The position numbers were made by a program, and so were the translations under genes. Below the pieces are notes generated by a model that saw only the letters and a program-made list of their open reading frames with translations, was not told where the DNA came from and did no database searches. This document shows, in pieces, positions 8,041 to 17,688 of a stretch of DNA of 26,392 nucleotides (position 1 is its first letter; the number at the start of each line of letters is the position of its first letter). The DNA comes from a virus, in IMG/VR virus record IMGVR_UViG_3300042301_001255, positions 1-26,392 of that record. One strand, 5' to 3'.

Positions 8041-9657
8041 ATGGCAACTCTCCCACTCTACCAGCCCACAGGTTTTCTGCCTGCTGATATTCCACGTTTA
8101 GATCGTGCTGACGTAAAAGAGTCTGCTGCACAGCTAACTACAATTACATCTGCGCTAGATCGCGTATCTCAGTTTGCATTTAAGAAGGCTGAGGAACAGG
8201 CTGAAAGAGAAGGCTTGCAGTATGGTGCGGAGAATCAACCAAGCGCAGATCAGGTAATGGCTGCTATCCAAGGCGGCAAAAGCCCACAGGAATTGTTTGC
8301 GGAGCCTGGCACTACCTTTGGTAATGCAGCTCGTAAAGTACAGGCTATTCAGCTGCGTAACGAATTAGAAGTAAAAGCCCGTAATGAGTTCTCAAGACTG
8401 AGCGGCATGATTGAGGGTGGCTCGTTTAATCTTCAAGATGTACAGACTCAGATTAAAGCTATTACGGATGGATACGGCAGAGCTATCTCTAGCATATCTC
8501 CAGAAGAAGGCCTGCGCTTTAGGGCATCCGCTGGTAGCGCTGGAGCGCCTGTATACGCTAAGGCAGCAGACCGCGCTTATAAGATTTATGGTGAAGGTGT
8601 AAAAGCCAATGCAGATGACTTAATCTCACAGACACCTACTATCATCGCTGATTTAATCAGGGTAGAAAAGGATCCAGTTTTATTAGCTGAGCGTATCTTA
8701 GTTGAGCGCCAGCGCGTATTCGATATTGCAGCGCAAACAAATGACCCACAGTTCTTTGCTGAGAAACGCGCAGACTTTGACCGCGCATTGATGGGCGCGA
8801 TTGTAGATTACACAGCTACCCCAGACTTTGCTAAGAATCCTGTAGAGGGATTACGCAAGATGCAGGCTGGTGATTTTGGCCAGTTAGATCGCGTAATGAC
8901 GCGCGTCAATAAAGACAAGCTAATCAAGATGTACGTAGACCGTAATGGCGAAATCGCTACTGCATGGAAACGTACAAGCGAATTAAATGCGGCAACAAAT
9001 ATTGACGTAATGAACGGCATTGAGGATGAGTTTTACGCTGGTCGGATTAGCGGGCAGCAAGTACTAAATCAAGCTAGAGCTCTTGGCATTACCTTGCCTG
9101 ATGAAAAGCGCAAGGCTTTGATTGGCGGCGATGGTGCTGGCTCAAGCGCACAGCTCTACGGTCAACTTGAATCATTAGCAGACCGTCAACTGGTAGGCGA
9201 GGCTTACTTTGATAATTTGGCTAGCAATAAAGTGATTAGCTGGAAACAGGCTAATACGCTTAAAAAGCAAGTACGCAACGATAACCCTGAGATGAGCCGC
9301 GCCCGTGAGTTTATTCGTAACTCGTTAGGCGTACCCGATATGATGGCTCCTGGCTTTGGTCAAGAAAAGAAAACTGTTGCTGATTTGAGTACACAATTAC
9401 AGATTAAGCAGGCAGAAGCTAGAGCAGCTGGCGAGGCGTTTAATCCGTTTGCCGAAGCTCAGATATTAGTTAAGGGTGAATCTGCCCAACTCGTTATTAA
9501 AGCAAACGAAAATAAACAAAAGCGTATTGAAGATAAGTTTGTTAAGCAGCGCGTGGTTTATGATAAAAACAAGTTCTACACTAAAGAAGATTTGAAGCTG
9601 ATGGGATTTTCCAACTCGGATGCAGAGTCGATTATCAGAATACAAGGCAAACAATAA
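8041..9657 (+). CDS. Internal virion protein, gp15-like ejection protein
   Basis: 538 residues, mainly alpha-helical with many Ala, Gln, Glu and Lys, and no membrane segment. An early helix ESAAQLTTITSALDRVSQFAFKKAEEQ fits the start of gp15-type internal core proteins of T7-like phages; the family size there is about 750, so this one is shorter. It follows the gp14-like gene by two bases, in the same order as in T7. In T7 gp15 binds gp16 and helps form the periplasmic tunnel for DNA entry. Function here is inferred from order and composition. Confidence 0.65.
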   Translation: MATLPLYQPTGFLPADIPRLDRADVKESAAQLTTITSALDRVSQFAFKKAEEQAEREGLQYGAENQPSADQVMAAIQGGKSPQELFAEPGTTFGNAARKVQAIQLRNELEVKARNEFSRLSGMIEGGSFNLQDVQTQIKAITDGYGRAISSISPEEGLRFRASAGSAGAPVYAKAADRAYKIYGEGVKANADDLISQTPTIIADLIRVEKDPVLLAERILVERQRVFDIAAQTNDPQFFAEKRADFDRALMGAIVDYTATPDFAKNPVEGLRKMQAGDFGQLDRVMTRVNKDKLIKMYVDRNGEIATAWKRTSELNAATNIDVMNGIEDEFYAGRISGQQVLNQARALGITLPDEKRKALIGGDGAGSSAQLYGQLESLADRQLVGEAYFDNLASNKVISWKQANTLKKQVRNDNPEMSRAREFIRNSLGVPDMMAPGFGQEKKTVADLSTQLQIKQAEARAAGEAFNPFAEAQILVKGESAQLVIKANENKQKRIEDKFVKQRVVYDKNKFYTKEDLKLMGFSNSDAESIIRIQGKQ

Positions 9658-9658
9658 A

Positions 9659-10156
9659 ATGTTAGACCAATTATTTATGCAAGACTTGGCCAATGAGATG
9701 AAGATGCCGCTTGAAGTCTTACCAGCCGACATGGAAAAAGCCTACGTTGCTAGCCGCTTAAACGTGCCTAAAGCTGGTCAGCCTCAGCCTACCCAGCAAG
9801 ACAGAGAAAACATGGCTATTGGCTTACTGGATACTTTGGCTGGCGCATTGCGTGGCGCAGCTGCTCAGACTATTGGCTTGCCCGGCGACATCCGCTCTAT
9901 CTTAGATATGATTAATGCAGAAGGCGCAGAGAAGTATTTAGGCAAGGCTGTGCTACCAACAACAGAGGAAATGCTTGCTGGAGATATGTTGCCACCAGTA
10001 TTAAAGGAAGGCGTACCCAACCGTGAGGAACGTCAAAAGGCTGTAGATGTAGCTCAAGAAGCTGGCACATTCTTACCCGCTCCAGGCATCCCAGAGGTGG
10101 CAATAAGAGGTTCTAAGGCCGTTGCAAAAACTGTAAAGAAGGCTACTAAAAAATGA
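9659..10156 (+). CDS. Virion-associated protein of unknown role
   Basis: 165 residues when started at 9659, one base after the previous stop; an earlier in-frame ATG at 9620 would lie inside the preceding gene and is less likely. The N-terminus (MLDQLFMQDLANEMKMPLEVLP) reads as a helix. A middle part is rich in Gly/Ala/Leu (about 49-75) and the C-terminus is strongly basic (KAVAKTVKKATKK). Location between two internal virion protein genes and an ATGA overlap with the next gene suggest it is a virion or ejection component. I do not recognise a family. Confidence 0.6.
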   Translation: MLDQLFMQDLANEMKMPLEVLPADMEKAYVASRLNVPKAGQPQPTQQDRENMAIGLLDTLAGALRGAAAQTIGLPGDIRSILDMINAEGAEKYLGKAVLPTTEEMLAGDMLPPVLKEGVPNREERQKAVDVAQEAGTFLPAPGIPEVAIRGSKAVAKTVKKATKK

Positions 10157-13053
10157 GTATTCCATCCCTAACCGAACGCCTAGATGACTTATCCTCTGCG
10201 GATAAAGAGTCGGCTCAGATAGTACCTCCTGAGACTCGTTTAGATGAGTTGATCCCGTTGACTGATGCTGGCCAAGAGTTTGAGCCTACCCAAGTAGCTG
10301 GCCCCGCTAGCTTGATTCGCAAAGCAATTAAAGAAGCGCCTAGCCGTACCGAGCGCACTATCCTCCCAGAGGGCGTAGAACAAGGTCAAGTAGGTAGATC
10401 GCAAGTAATTCGCGAAACAGGCGCTAGGGGTGAAGTCATTGTTGAGACTGCTCCGCAGATGCCTACTACGGGTAAACCCTCACCTACCCCTACAGAGAAG
10501 GCAGCAGGCGTACCAGAGACAGCATTTAACTTGGATATGATCCAAGATGAGGATGGCGTTAAGCAGTTTATTGAGGCCACAGCTAGGGCATACGGCGCAG
10601 ACAAGATCGAAAAGATTAGCTATAAGCAGATGGCCGAGGAGTTATCTGTCAGCGGCTACGATGAGGGCTTTATCGCTCGCATAATCGATCCATTGCAAGC
10701 GACTAAGGCTAGCCCTCAAGATGCGTACAAAATGCAGCTAGCGCTCGTTGACGCAGGTAAGCGAGCCTTTGATTTGGGTGAGCAGGTTAAGGCAGCTAAA
10801 GATGCTGGCGAATTAACCCCAGAGCTAACCTCTGCTTTTATGCAGGCCGTAGCTTTAGAGGGTACCCTAGTCAAGGCAGTACGTGGCCGTCAGGCTGACA
10901 TTGCTCGCACTCTCGGCATCTTCTCTCAGGCTCGCCAATCCAGCGCACAGCGCGGGGCTATGCTTGAGGCGATTATGAATGACGCTGGCGGCATTGAGTC
11001 AGTTCACGATTTTGCTAACAAGTACACATCGCTATCTAGCAGCTCTGCTCGCGCTAACCTAGCCGAGAATGGATATGGCAGCGCCGTATCCCAAGCTACT
11101 GATATGTGGATGAGCACATGGATTAATGGCCTACTTTCTAGCCCAGTAACCCACGCTAAGAATATTGCAGGTAACACCTTCTTTGGTGGCCTGCAAATCC
11201 CTGAGCGAGCATTAGCATCGGTTATAGGGAAAACCCGTAACTTTATGTTTAAGGGTGGCGAGGAAGCTATATCAGGAAACGAGATATACGCACAGGCTAT
11301 GGGGTTCTTGCATGGCATCCGCGAGGGTGGTGAGATTGCTGTGCGTGCAGCAAAGAGCAATACGCCTACAGATCCATTCCAAAAGATAGAGGCTACCCGC
11401 GCTGGCCGTGAGCCATTTGAGATGGATATGGGTGACTCGGATACAGGCAAGGCCATGAGCAATGCTCTGCGCTATTGGGGTAAGTTTGTTACCTTGCCGG
11501 GCCGCGCCCTGATGGCTGAGGATGAGTTCTTTAAAGCAGTCGGCTACCGCATGGAGCTAAACGCTTTAGCTACCCGTGAGGCTGACCGTATGTACACCAG
11601 CCTAGTCAATTCCAATGTAAGCCCAGACAATGCGGCTAAACAATCGGCTGACTTCTTGGCTGAGTTATTGGCCAACCCTACAGCCGATATTAGCAATGCA
11701 GCTATGGGGATGTCTCGTACCGTTACCTTTACCCGTGAGTTAGAGCCAGCATTGCAAGGCATCCAGCGCACAGCTCAGAACCCGCTAATCAAGATGTTTG
11801 TACCGTTTATTAAAACGCCTACGAATATTGCTTTAGAGGCAATGGCTCGGACTCCTGGCCTGAACTTTGCTAGCCCACGCTTTTGGGGTGACTACAATGC
11901 AGGCGGCATCCGCAGGGATCAAGCTATGGCTAGGGTTACTTTGGGTGGAGCCCTGATCTACTCGGTTAGCGCAGGTGTGTTTGAAGGCCGCCTAACTGGT
12001 TATGGCCCTATGCGCTTAGAGGATAAGAAGGCATTAGAGGGTACAGGCTGGCAGCAGTTCTCCTTTGTATTCAATACCAAGGATGTATCTGACGAGTTGA
12101 TGGCTCAGTTTGAAAAGTTGACTGCGGTATCCCGTGGCCCAGATAAGGTGTATATCTCCTACGCTGGTCTTGAGCCTGTAGGCACATTGCTTAGTATCGG
12201 CGCTACATCCGGCGAGTATGCCCAAATGACTCCAGGCGGTGAGGATTTAGATAAGCTGGCTATGGGCGGCGCTTTGGGTATTTATCAGTACTTAGGCGAC
12301 CAGCCTATGCTGAGTGGCGCATCGGAGATTATGAAGGTATTTACCTCTGGCGCTAAGGATGGCCCTACCATTCTGTATGACTTCATTAAGGCGGCTGGTA
12401 AGCAGGTAGCCCAGTTCGGCATTGGCGGTTCTCCATTAGGGGCGCATAGCTCTTTGGTTGGTGCCATTGAGCGTATTGTTGATCCTGAGAAGTCCAGCAC
12501 TATGCCAGCTGAGATGAGTACCAAGACAGGCATTGTAGAGCCAGCAGTACGCTCGTTCTACGAGGCAGTCAATTACTACAAATCACGCAACCCGCTGACC
12601 TCAAACAGCCTGCCACGCCCTATTGACCCGATTACTGGGGAAGTAGAGAAGGCAGGGGAAGGCAAGCTCTATGAGCTGTTTAATCCATTTAAGATGTCTA
12701 GCGGTAAGTACAACCAAGCAAAGGCCGTACTGGTCGCTTACGGCGTTCCTATGTACATTCCCAGCAAGAGTGTTGATGGCATCCAGCTATCGGCTACTCA
12801 GTACAACCGTTGGATTGAGATTGCTACTCAAGATGGCGCATTAGCAGAGCAGATTGCGTACCTAGGCGAGTCCGATGCCATGCAGAACCTAGCTAGCAAT
12901 GACCTAGGAAAAGCTCAGGCGGTAATATCTAAGGTGATATCAGACGCATATTCACAAGCAAAACAGGTATTAATCGCAGAGGATCCCGATTTGTTTGATG
13001 CAATGCGGGAAGTTGAGGAGTCCAAACGCGATTACGGTAGATATAAACGCTAG
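10153..13053 (+). CDS. Large internal virion/DNA-ejection protein, gp16 position
   Basis: 966 residues. Residues 1-120 are Pro/Glu/Thr-rich and probably disordered. From about 225 on it is helical, with LEGTLVKAVRGRQADIARTLG (236-256) and SSPVTHAKNIAGN (329-341), phrases I have seen in large internal proteins of many podoviruses. Hydrophobic stretches near 345-360 and 590-615 could enter a membrane during ejection. I see no lytic transglycosylase motif like that of T7 gp16, and the protein is shorter than gp16 (about 1320). Position as the last protein before the tail fibre supports an ejection role. Its start overlaps the previous stop by four bases. Confidence 0.65.
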   Translation: MSIPSLTERLDDLSSADKESAQIVPPETRLDELIPLTDAGQEFEPTQVAGPASLIRKAIKEAPSRTERTILPEGVEQGQVGRSQVIRETGARGEVIVETAPQMPTTGKPSPTPTEKAAGVPETAFNLDMIQDEDGVKQFIEATARAYGADKIEKISYKQMAEELSVSGYDEGFIARIIDPLQATKASPQDAYKMQLALVDAGKRAFDLGEQVKAAKDAGELTPELTSAFMQAVALEGTLVKAVRGRQADIARTLGIFSQARQSSAQRGAMLEAIMNDAGGIESVHDFANKYTSLSSSSARANLAENGYGSAVSQATDMWMSTWINGLLSSPVTHAKNIAGNTFFGGLQIPERALASVIGKTRNFMFKGGEEAISGNEIYAQAMGFLHGIREGGEIAVRAAKSNTPTDPFQKIEATRAGREPFEMDMGDSDTGKAMSNALRYWGKFVTLPGRALMAEDEFFKAVGYRMELNALATREADRMYTSLVNSNVSPDNAAKQSADFLAELLANPTADISNAAMGMSRTVTFTRELEPALQGIQRTAQNPLIKMFVPFIKTPTNIALEAMARTPGLNFASPRFWGDYNAGGIRRDQAMARVTLGGALIYSVSAGVFEGRLTGYGPMRLEDKKALEGTGWQQFSFVFNTKDVSDELMAQFEKLTAVSRGPDKVYISYAGLEPVGTLLSIGATSGEYAQMTPGGEDLDKLAMGGALGIYQYLGDQPMLSGASEIMKVFTSGAKDGPTILYDFIKAAGKQVAQFGIGGSPLGAHSSLVGAIERIVDPEKSSTMPAEMSTKTGIVEPAVRSFYEAVNYYKSRNPLTSNSLPRPIDPITGEVEKAGEGKLYELFNPFKMSSGKYNQAKAVLVAYGVPMYIPSKSVDGIQLSATQYNRWIEIATQDGALAEQIAYLGESDAMQNLASNDLGKAQAVISKVISDAYSQAKQVLIAEDPDLFDAMREVEESKRDYGRYKR

Positions 13054-13101
13054 ATTTTTTTAGCAAAATCAGATAGATTCAGACTAAGTTAAGGAAAGAA
13101 T

Positions 13102-15534
13102 ATGGCAGATTATCCAATTTCAAATGTACCTCGCAGGGTTCAATACGTAAACTCTGGCGTAGGGCCATACGCTTTTACTTTTGAGGTGCTTGTTCAAACC
13201 GATATCGCAGTATATCGTGGCAGCACATTACTAACTTTAACCGCAGATTACACCGTAACGATTAACGCAAACGGTACTGGATCGGTTACGTTGGTGACTG
13301 CTGGCACAGGCAACATTACTATTGTGGGCGCTAGGGCTGTTCAGCGCTCATCGGACTACACGACTGGCGGCGACCTGTTTGCTAGCACACTAAACACAGA
13401 CCTAGACAGTCAGACAATTTTTAGCCAGCAATTAGCTGAGGACGTTACTAGATCGGTAAAAGCTCCAGTTTACGACTCAGCGATACTGGATATGTCTTTG
13501 CCAAATCAAGCGAGCAGGGCAAATAAACTGTTTGCATTTAATAATCTTGGGGCTCCAGTAGTATCGGCTAACACCCTTGCTGCTGTTGATGCAGCAGTTA
13601 GTACAATTAATTCAATCGCTGGCGCACCAGCCGGAAGCTCTGCTGGGATATCTCACATTTCAGCAGGTACAAACGCAGTAGCTACAACCGTTCAAACTAA
13701 ACTGCGCGAAATTCTGTCAGCCAAAGACTTTGGTGCGGTAGGTGACGGCACAACAGACGATACAGTAGCGCTTAAAAATGCGTTTGATTATGCTATTCCA
13801 CTTGGCATCCCTGTTGAGCTAGAAGGTAATTACCTTATTAGCGGCCCAATTCAGCCTTACCTAGGCGTTGCATCTGGTAGTTTACACATTGTTTGTAAAG
13901 GCGATGTTCGCATTACAGTAAACCCTTCTGCGGCTGGCTTTAGTGATGTTTTGTATTTAGAGTCAACCGCAATTAATAACGCATCCATCACAGGAAACTC
14001 TTTATCGATTGATGGTTCTAGCAAGGCTGGGCGCGGGATAACGATTCGGCACAACGGTGGTCAAGGCGGCAACGTAGTCATTTCTGCTCGGCTCAAGATT
14101 ACAAACATCCTTGAAACGGATGCTGCTGCTACTCGTGAAAATCAGGCTTTGTCTGTTTATGGCCGATATGAAACGGTAGTCATTGACCAACCTTTTATTC
14201 AGAACGTAAATCGTACCAATGCCGCTGCTGGATCTACCAAGGGTATATCGGTTTCTGTATTAGCTGGCACTTGCACTATCAACCAACCTTATGTGGAAAA
14301 TGTGCTTTGCGTTTCTAGTGCTGGTGTTGATGCTGACGGTATTGCTGTTTTTGGCTACCTAGCTGGAAGCACAAACAACGCACGACAAGGTACTGCTGTT
14401 ATTAATGAGCCAACAATTATTAACTGCCAAGGTCGTAGTTTTAAAGGACAGATTTCTGATGTTGCAATTTATCGCCCTCGTGTTAAGCGTACGGGCGCAG
14501 TAGTGGCAATTCAGCAAGGCAATGATTTTGACTTTCAACTTTCTGGTGAAGTATTGTTGCACGAGCCCGTGTTTGAGTATTACGAAGAGGGCGGAGTCAG
14601 CCCGTTTTCTGTTGCTGGTGGAAGTTCGTTCAGCTCTGTTGTTTTCCAGCAGACATTAGATGACCGTGAAATGTCTAGTCGTTCTATTGGCGGTACGATA
14701 TACACTCAAGTGCAATGGCCTCGTTATTGCGCAGTAATTTTATCTGCAACAGCAAAGCGTTCTGTAGCGGAAGTATCTGGGTTAAAAATTATACCTGTTG
14801 GCGCATTTGCTTCTTCTGCAATAAATCGAGCTATTATGGAAGTTAACATGGGCTTGGTTGCTGCAAAAGCAGACAAGACAAAACTGATTGTTCGAAACGT
14901 TGAAGGCCCATTTACAAGTATTGTTGGTATTGGCTACGTTTCATACGTATCAGGCGCGCTTGACACGAAGTTCTCTTGGCAAGTTACCGATTGCACTAGC
15001 ACCTTATCTGGGACACCTAGCAGAGCATTTGGTACTTTGTCTGGTACGCAAATTGGTGAAGTAGAAGCGTTTCTTGTGCGGGATAACCACAGATTTAGCG
15101 ACCTTCTACAAGCAAGTAGCCAAGTCTTTAGTTTCGCCAAACTCGTTCCTGGTTGCAAGTTTTCGGTTGACCTTGCGACTTTAGTTTCTGTTACCAATGC
15201 CCCTCCCTGGGGTACTAATGGCTACGCATATATCGAGTGCTTGCAGCAATGGGCTGCTGGGGATTCAGCAATTAAAGTGTATGTGAATGAAGGCGATAAA
15301 GCGTCAATGCGATTCTTCACACGCAATAACGGCGTTGCTTGGGCGTCTGAAGCACTTTTCGGCGTATCCGCAGCTAACATTGCTTCTGTTGGTGCATTTA
15401 TTAATACCCGTAACAAATTGTTTGGGTTAATGGTTTACGACACAACCAACAACCGAGTGATGGTAGCAAGCGGATCGCTTCCAGCATCACCTTGGTACGT
15501 TGCCGATGGCTCCGCATCTGTCACGCCAACCTAA
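13102..15534 (+). CDS. Tail fibre/tailspike with gp17-like N-terminus and beta-helix
   Basis: 810 residues, ribosome site AAGGAAAG before the ATG. Residues 1 to about 125 fit the particle-attachment domain of T7 gp17-type fibres (VQYVNSGVGPYAFTFEVL, then YTVTINANGTGSVTLV and the helix TIFSQQLAEDVTRSV). Residues 205-222 (LSAKDFGAVGDGTTDDT) are the standard opening of the pectate-lyase-like right-handed beta-helix found in depolymerase spikes. Repeating short strands follow to about 500, then a C-terminal region with different composition that may be the trimer tip. It should bind the host surface, and may cut a surface polysaccharide; the catalytic residues cannot be placed by eye. Confidence 0.82.
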   Translation: MADYPISNVPRRVQYVNSGVGPYAFTFEVLVQTDIAVYRGSTLLTLTADYTVTINANGTGSVTLVTAGTGNITIVGARAVQRSSDYTTGGDLFASTLNTDLDSQTIFSQQLAEDVTRSVKAPVYDSAILDMSLPNQASRANKLFAFNNLGAPVVSANTLAAVDAAVSTINSIAGAPAGSSAGISHISAGTNAVATTVQTKLREILSAKDFGAVGDGTTDDTVALKNAFDYAIPLGIPVELEGNYLISGPIQPYLGVASGSLHIVCKGDVRITVNPSAAGFSDVLYLESTAINNASITGNSLSIDGSSKAGRGITIRHNGGQGGNVVISARLKITNILETDAAATRENQALSVYGRYETVVIDQPFIQNVNRTNAAAGSTKGISVSVLAGTCTINQPYVENVLCVSSAGVDADGIAVFGYLAGSTNNARQGTAVINEPTIINCQGRSFKGQISDVAIYRPRVKRTGAVVAIQQGNDFDFQLSGEVLLHEPVFEYYEEGGVSPFSVAGGSSFSSVVFQQTLDDREMSSRSIGGTIYTQVQWPRYCAVILSATAKRSVAEVSGLKIIPVGAFASSAINRAIMEVNMGLVAAKADKTKLIVRNVEGPFTSIVGIGYVSYVSGALDTKFSWQVTDCTSTLSGTPSRAFGTLSGTQIGEVEAFLVRDNHRFSDLLQASSQVFSFAKLVPGCKFSVDLATLVSVTNAPPWGTNGYAYIECLQQWAAGDSAIKVYVNEGDKASMRFFTRNNGVAWASEALFGVSAANIASVGAFINTRNKLFGLMVYDTTNNRVMVASGSLPASPWYVADGSASVTPT

Positions 15535-15545
15535 AGGATTAATAT

Positions 15546-17111
15546 ATGGCAAATAGATTTTGGGTTGGTGGCACAGGAACATGGGACACAACAAACACAG
15601 CCAACTGGTCAGCGACCTCTGGTGGCGCTGGCGGCGTTTCGGTGCCTGTAAGTATAGACGCCGTTTATTTTGACGCTAATTCGGGTGGCGGTACGGTAAC
15701 TTTAGGTGCTGACGGCGCTTGCGGAATTATTAACCTTGCAGCATTTACAGGCGTTGTTGATTTTGTAAATACATATAAAATTGTTTGCGCTTCTGGTGGA
15801 ACGACAATAGTTAGCGCAGGAACGGGTGGAATTTTTTCTAATGGCCCTCGATTTGATTTAACATTTAGCGGTGGATCTGGCACAAGGACTATATCTGCCG
15901 CACAAGCAGAAGCATTTGTCGCGTCTTTTTATATTACTGCTGGCACAGATACAATTAGTGGAATTGGAGGGGCAAAAACGGTAAACTTTACTGGGTTTGC
16001 TGGGACATGGGCTGGAAACTCTGTAGTTCGTGGTGATCTAATCATTTCTACAGGGATGACCATCACATCAAGTGCCAATAACATTTGGTTTGCTGCGACT
16101 TCTGGAACACAAAAAATTACCACAAATGGAAAACTATTTGATTGTTTAGTTAATTTTGGTTTTGCTAATGCTGGTCTTGCAACATACGAGTTGCAAGACA
16201 ATATGACTGTAGGTTCTACTAGAGCCTCTACCCTGTGGAATGGAACGCTTAACTTAAACAACCTTACTTTAAGCACAGGGCTATTTGTTGGTATAGGAAC
16301 TAGAACTAGAAGTATTACGTTTGGTACTGGAAACATTACAACAACTGGATCGGGTACAGTTTGGAATACCGCTACGCTGACAGGCTTTAGCCGCACAGGT
16401 ACGCCAACCGTAAACATTTCTAACAACTCAGCTACCGCAGCCACCGTATCAACTGGCGCGATGACCGCTGCGCAAGCGTTAGATTTTAACTACACTACTG
16501 GCACTTACACTCTTACGGATACTGCATCAGTTTATAGGTCTGTTAATTTCACAGGCTTTGCTGGAACGATACCTAATTCTGTGCGTACTATTTTTGGTAG
16601 CTTAACTTTAAGCACAGGAATGACTTTAACTGCTGGTGCTAATGCGACTACATTTTCATCTACTTCTGCTGGAAATACAATTACTAGCGCTGGCAAAACG
16701 CAAGACTATCCAATTATTTTTAACGGTGTTGGTGGTGTGTGGGCCTGCCAAGATGCTTTAACTCAGGGCTCAACAAGGGCATTTACATTTACTAATGGAG
16801 CAGTAGAGCTTAAAGATAGTGTTACATCTACTGTTGGTGCTTTTGCTACGTCAGGCACAAGCCAAAAGTTTTTACGCTCAACAACTGCTGGCAAGCAAGC
16901 GACAATATCTCAGGCTAGTGGCAACGTAAGCGCATCATACCTATCCATTAGTGATATCAATGCTACTGGCGGCGCTAACTGGGTTGCTAGAACTGATTTA
17001 GGTTCTAAAGACATAACCAACAACACGGGCTGGAACTTTATTTTTATTGCAGTACAACAAATACTAAAGCCAATTATGGCTAAAATTCTTCAACCGATTA
17101 TCTTGAACTAA
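15546..17111 (+). CDS. Repeat-built tail adhesin, beta-helix type
   Basis: 521 residues, extremely rich in Gly, Ser, Thr, Asn and Ala, almost without charge. It opens with FWVGGTGTWDTTNTANWS (5-22) and SIDAVYFDANSGGGTVTL, a phrase common at the start of phage and bacterial surface beta-helix proteins. A module is present twice, about residues 146-230 and 333-415 (VNFTGFAGT, then STGMT-I/L-T, then GSTRA). Near the end comes GANWVARTDLGSKDITNNTGWNF, a known closing phrase in such proteins, then a short hydrophobic tail (SYLS...; residues 499-519 IFIAVQQILKPIMAKILQPII). It lies between the fibre and lysis genes and is presumably a second receptor-binding or fibre-linked protein. Confidence 0.6.
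   Translation: MANRFWVGGTGTWDTTNTANWSATSGGAGGVSVPVSIDAVYFDANSGGGTVTLGADGACGIINLAAFTGVVDFVNTYKIVCASGGTTIVSAGTGGIFSNGPRFDLTFSGGSGTRTISAAQAEAFVASFYITAGTDTISGIGGAKTVNFTGFAGTWAGNSVVRGDLIISTGMTITSSANNIWFAATSGTQKITTNGKLFDCLVNFGFANAGLATYELQDNMTVGSTRASTLWNGTLNLNNLTLSTGLFVGIGTRTRSITFGTGNITTTGSGTVWNTATLTGFSRTGTPTVNISNNSATAATVSTGAMTAAQALDFNYTTGTYTLTDTASVYRSVNFTGFAGTIPNSVRTIFGSLTLSTGMTLTAGANATTFSSTSAGNTITSAGKTQDYPIIFNGVGGVWACQDALTQGSTRAFTFTNGAVELKDSVTSTVGAFATSGTSQKFLRSTTAGKQATISQASGNVSASYLSISDINATGGANWVARTDLGSKDITNNTGWNFIFIAVQQILKPIMAKILQPIILN
15981..16790 (+). repeat. Two-copy module inside the tail adhesin gene
   Basis: The stretches encoding residues 146-230 (15981-16235) and 333-415 (16542-16790) carry the same series of phrases: VNFTGFAGT, G-x-L-x-x-STGMT-x-T, a GK-rich turn before a hydrophobic strand, and GSTRA. 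The protein match is clear; the DNA has drifted, so the duplication is old or under selection for the protein only. The period is about 187 residues. Confidence 0.55.
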
Positions 17112-17120
17112 GGAAAAATC

Positions 17121-17411
17121 ATGGCAACCTTATCAACCGTAACAATTACAGCCCAAAATACGTTTAGTACAGGCGCTTTGACTGAGGGATACTTTAACGT
17201 ATCTATCAGCGGCACGTTTGTAGCTACAGTATTTTTGCAGCGCAGCACAGACAACACTACTTGGATGGATGTTGATAGCTTTACAGGCCCAGTAGAGCAG
17301 TATGGCTTTGACCCTGAGTTCATGTATTACCGCATCGGCGTTAAGACTGGCGGCTTTACATCAGGAACTATCGTTTGCCGCATTGGTGGTGAAGATAAAG
17401 AGGAACATTAA
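17121..17411 (+). CDS. Small beta-sandwich-like tail protein, unknown role
   Basis: 96 residues, ribosome site AAGGAAAA before the ATG. Alternating hydrophobic and polar residues (TVTITAQNTFST, VATVFLQRSTDNTTWMDVDSF) suggest a small beta-sandwich domain of the type seen in phage tail accessory proteins and carbohydrate-binding modules. The phrase 'LQRSTDNTTW' is common in short phage proteins next to tail fibre genes. No membrane segment or Cys. It might be a fibre-linked or head-surface protein. Three aromatic residues (YYR region) could contact sugars, but that is speculation. Confidence 0.5.
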   Translation: MATLSTVTITAQNTFSTGALTEGYFNVSISGTFVATVFLQRSTDNTTWMDVDSFTGPVEQYGFDPEFMYYRIGVKTGGFTSGTIVCRIGGEDKEEH

Positions 17412-17413
17412 TA

Positions 17414-17686
17414 ATGATTGTTCTGCCATTTTTGCTAGGTATCTTGCAAATACTTGATTCAATTACTACTGATAAAATACTCAGAAACGGCGGCAGAGAA
17501 CTTAATTTATTAATGGCTTGGCTTTTTAAGCACTTTGGAGTACGTAAAGTATTAGCTGCAAAAACGATAGTAGTAACGGCTGCCGGATTTATGTTGTATG
17601 AATTAGCGCCTATTACGTTGATTCCATTTTGCTGCTTGTATGTTGCTGTTGTTGGCTGGAATACTTATCAGATATATAAGGGGTAA
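17414..17686 (+). CDS. Small membrane protein, DUF5658-like, holin candidate
   Basis: 90 residues with three hydrophobic segments (about 1-15, 41-62, 64-84). The phrase LQILDSITTDKILRNGGRELNLLMAW has the 'D-x-x-TT ... GG-x-E-x-N-x-L-M' pattern I associate with DUF5658-like membrane proteins. It starts two bases after the preceding stop. Location upstream of a lysozyme makes a lysis or holin role possible, but DUF5658-like proteins have no known function, and the gene could encode another phage membrane factor. Confidence 0.5.
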   Translation: MIVLPFLLGILQILDSITTDKILRNGGRELNLLMAWLFKHFGVRKVLAAKTIVVTAAGFMLYELAPITLIPFCCLYVAVVGWNTYQIYKG

Positions 17687-17688
17687 TC

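Noticed and set aside
9620-9658. Start of the unknown virion gene at 9620
   Set aside because: It would lie inside the gp15-like gene; the ATG at 9659 follows that stop by one base and fits the packing seen elsewhere.
13102-17111. Diversity-generating retroelement affecting the tail fibre
   Set aside because: Considered because the gene set resembles Bordetella-type podoviruses, but no reverse transcriptase gene and no template/variable repeat pair are seen in the window.
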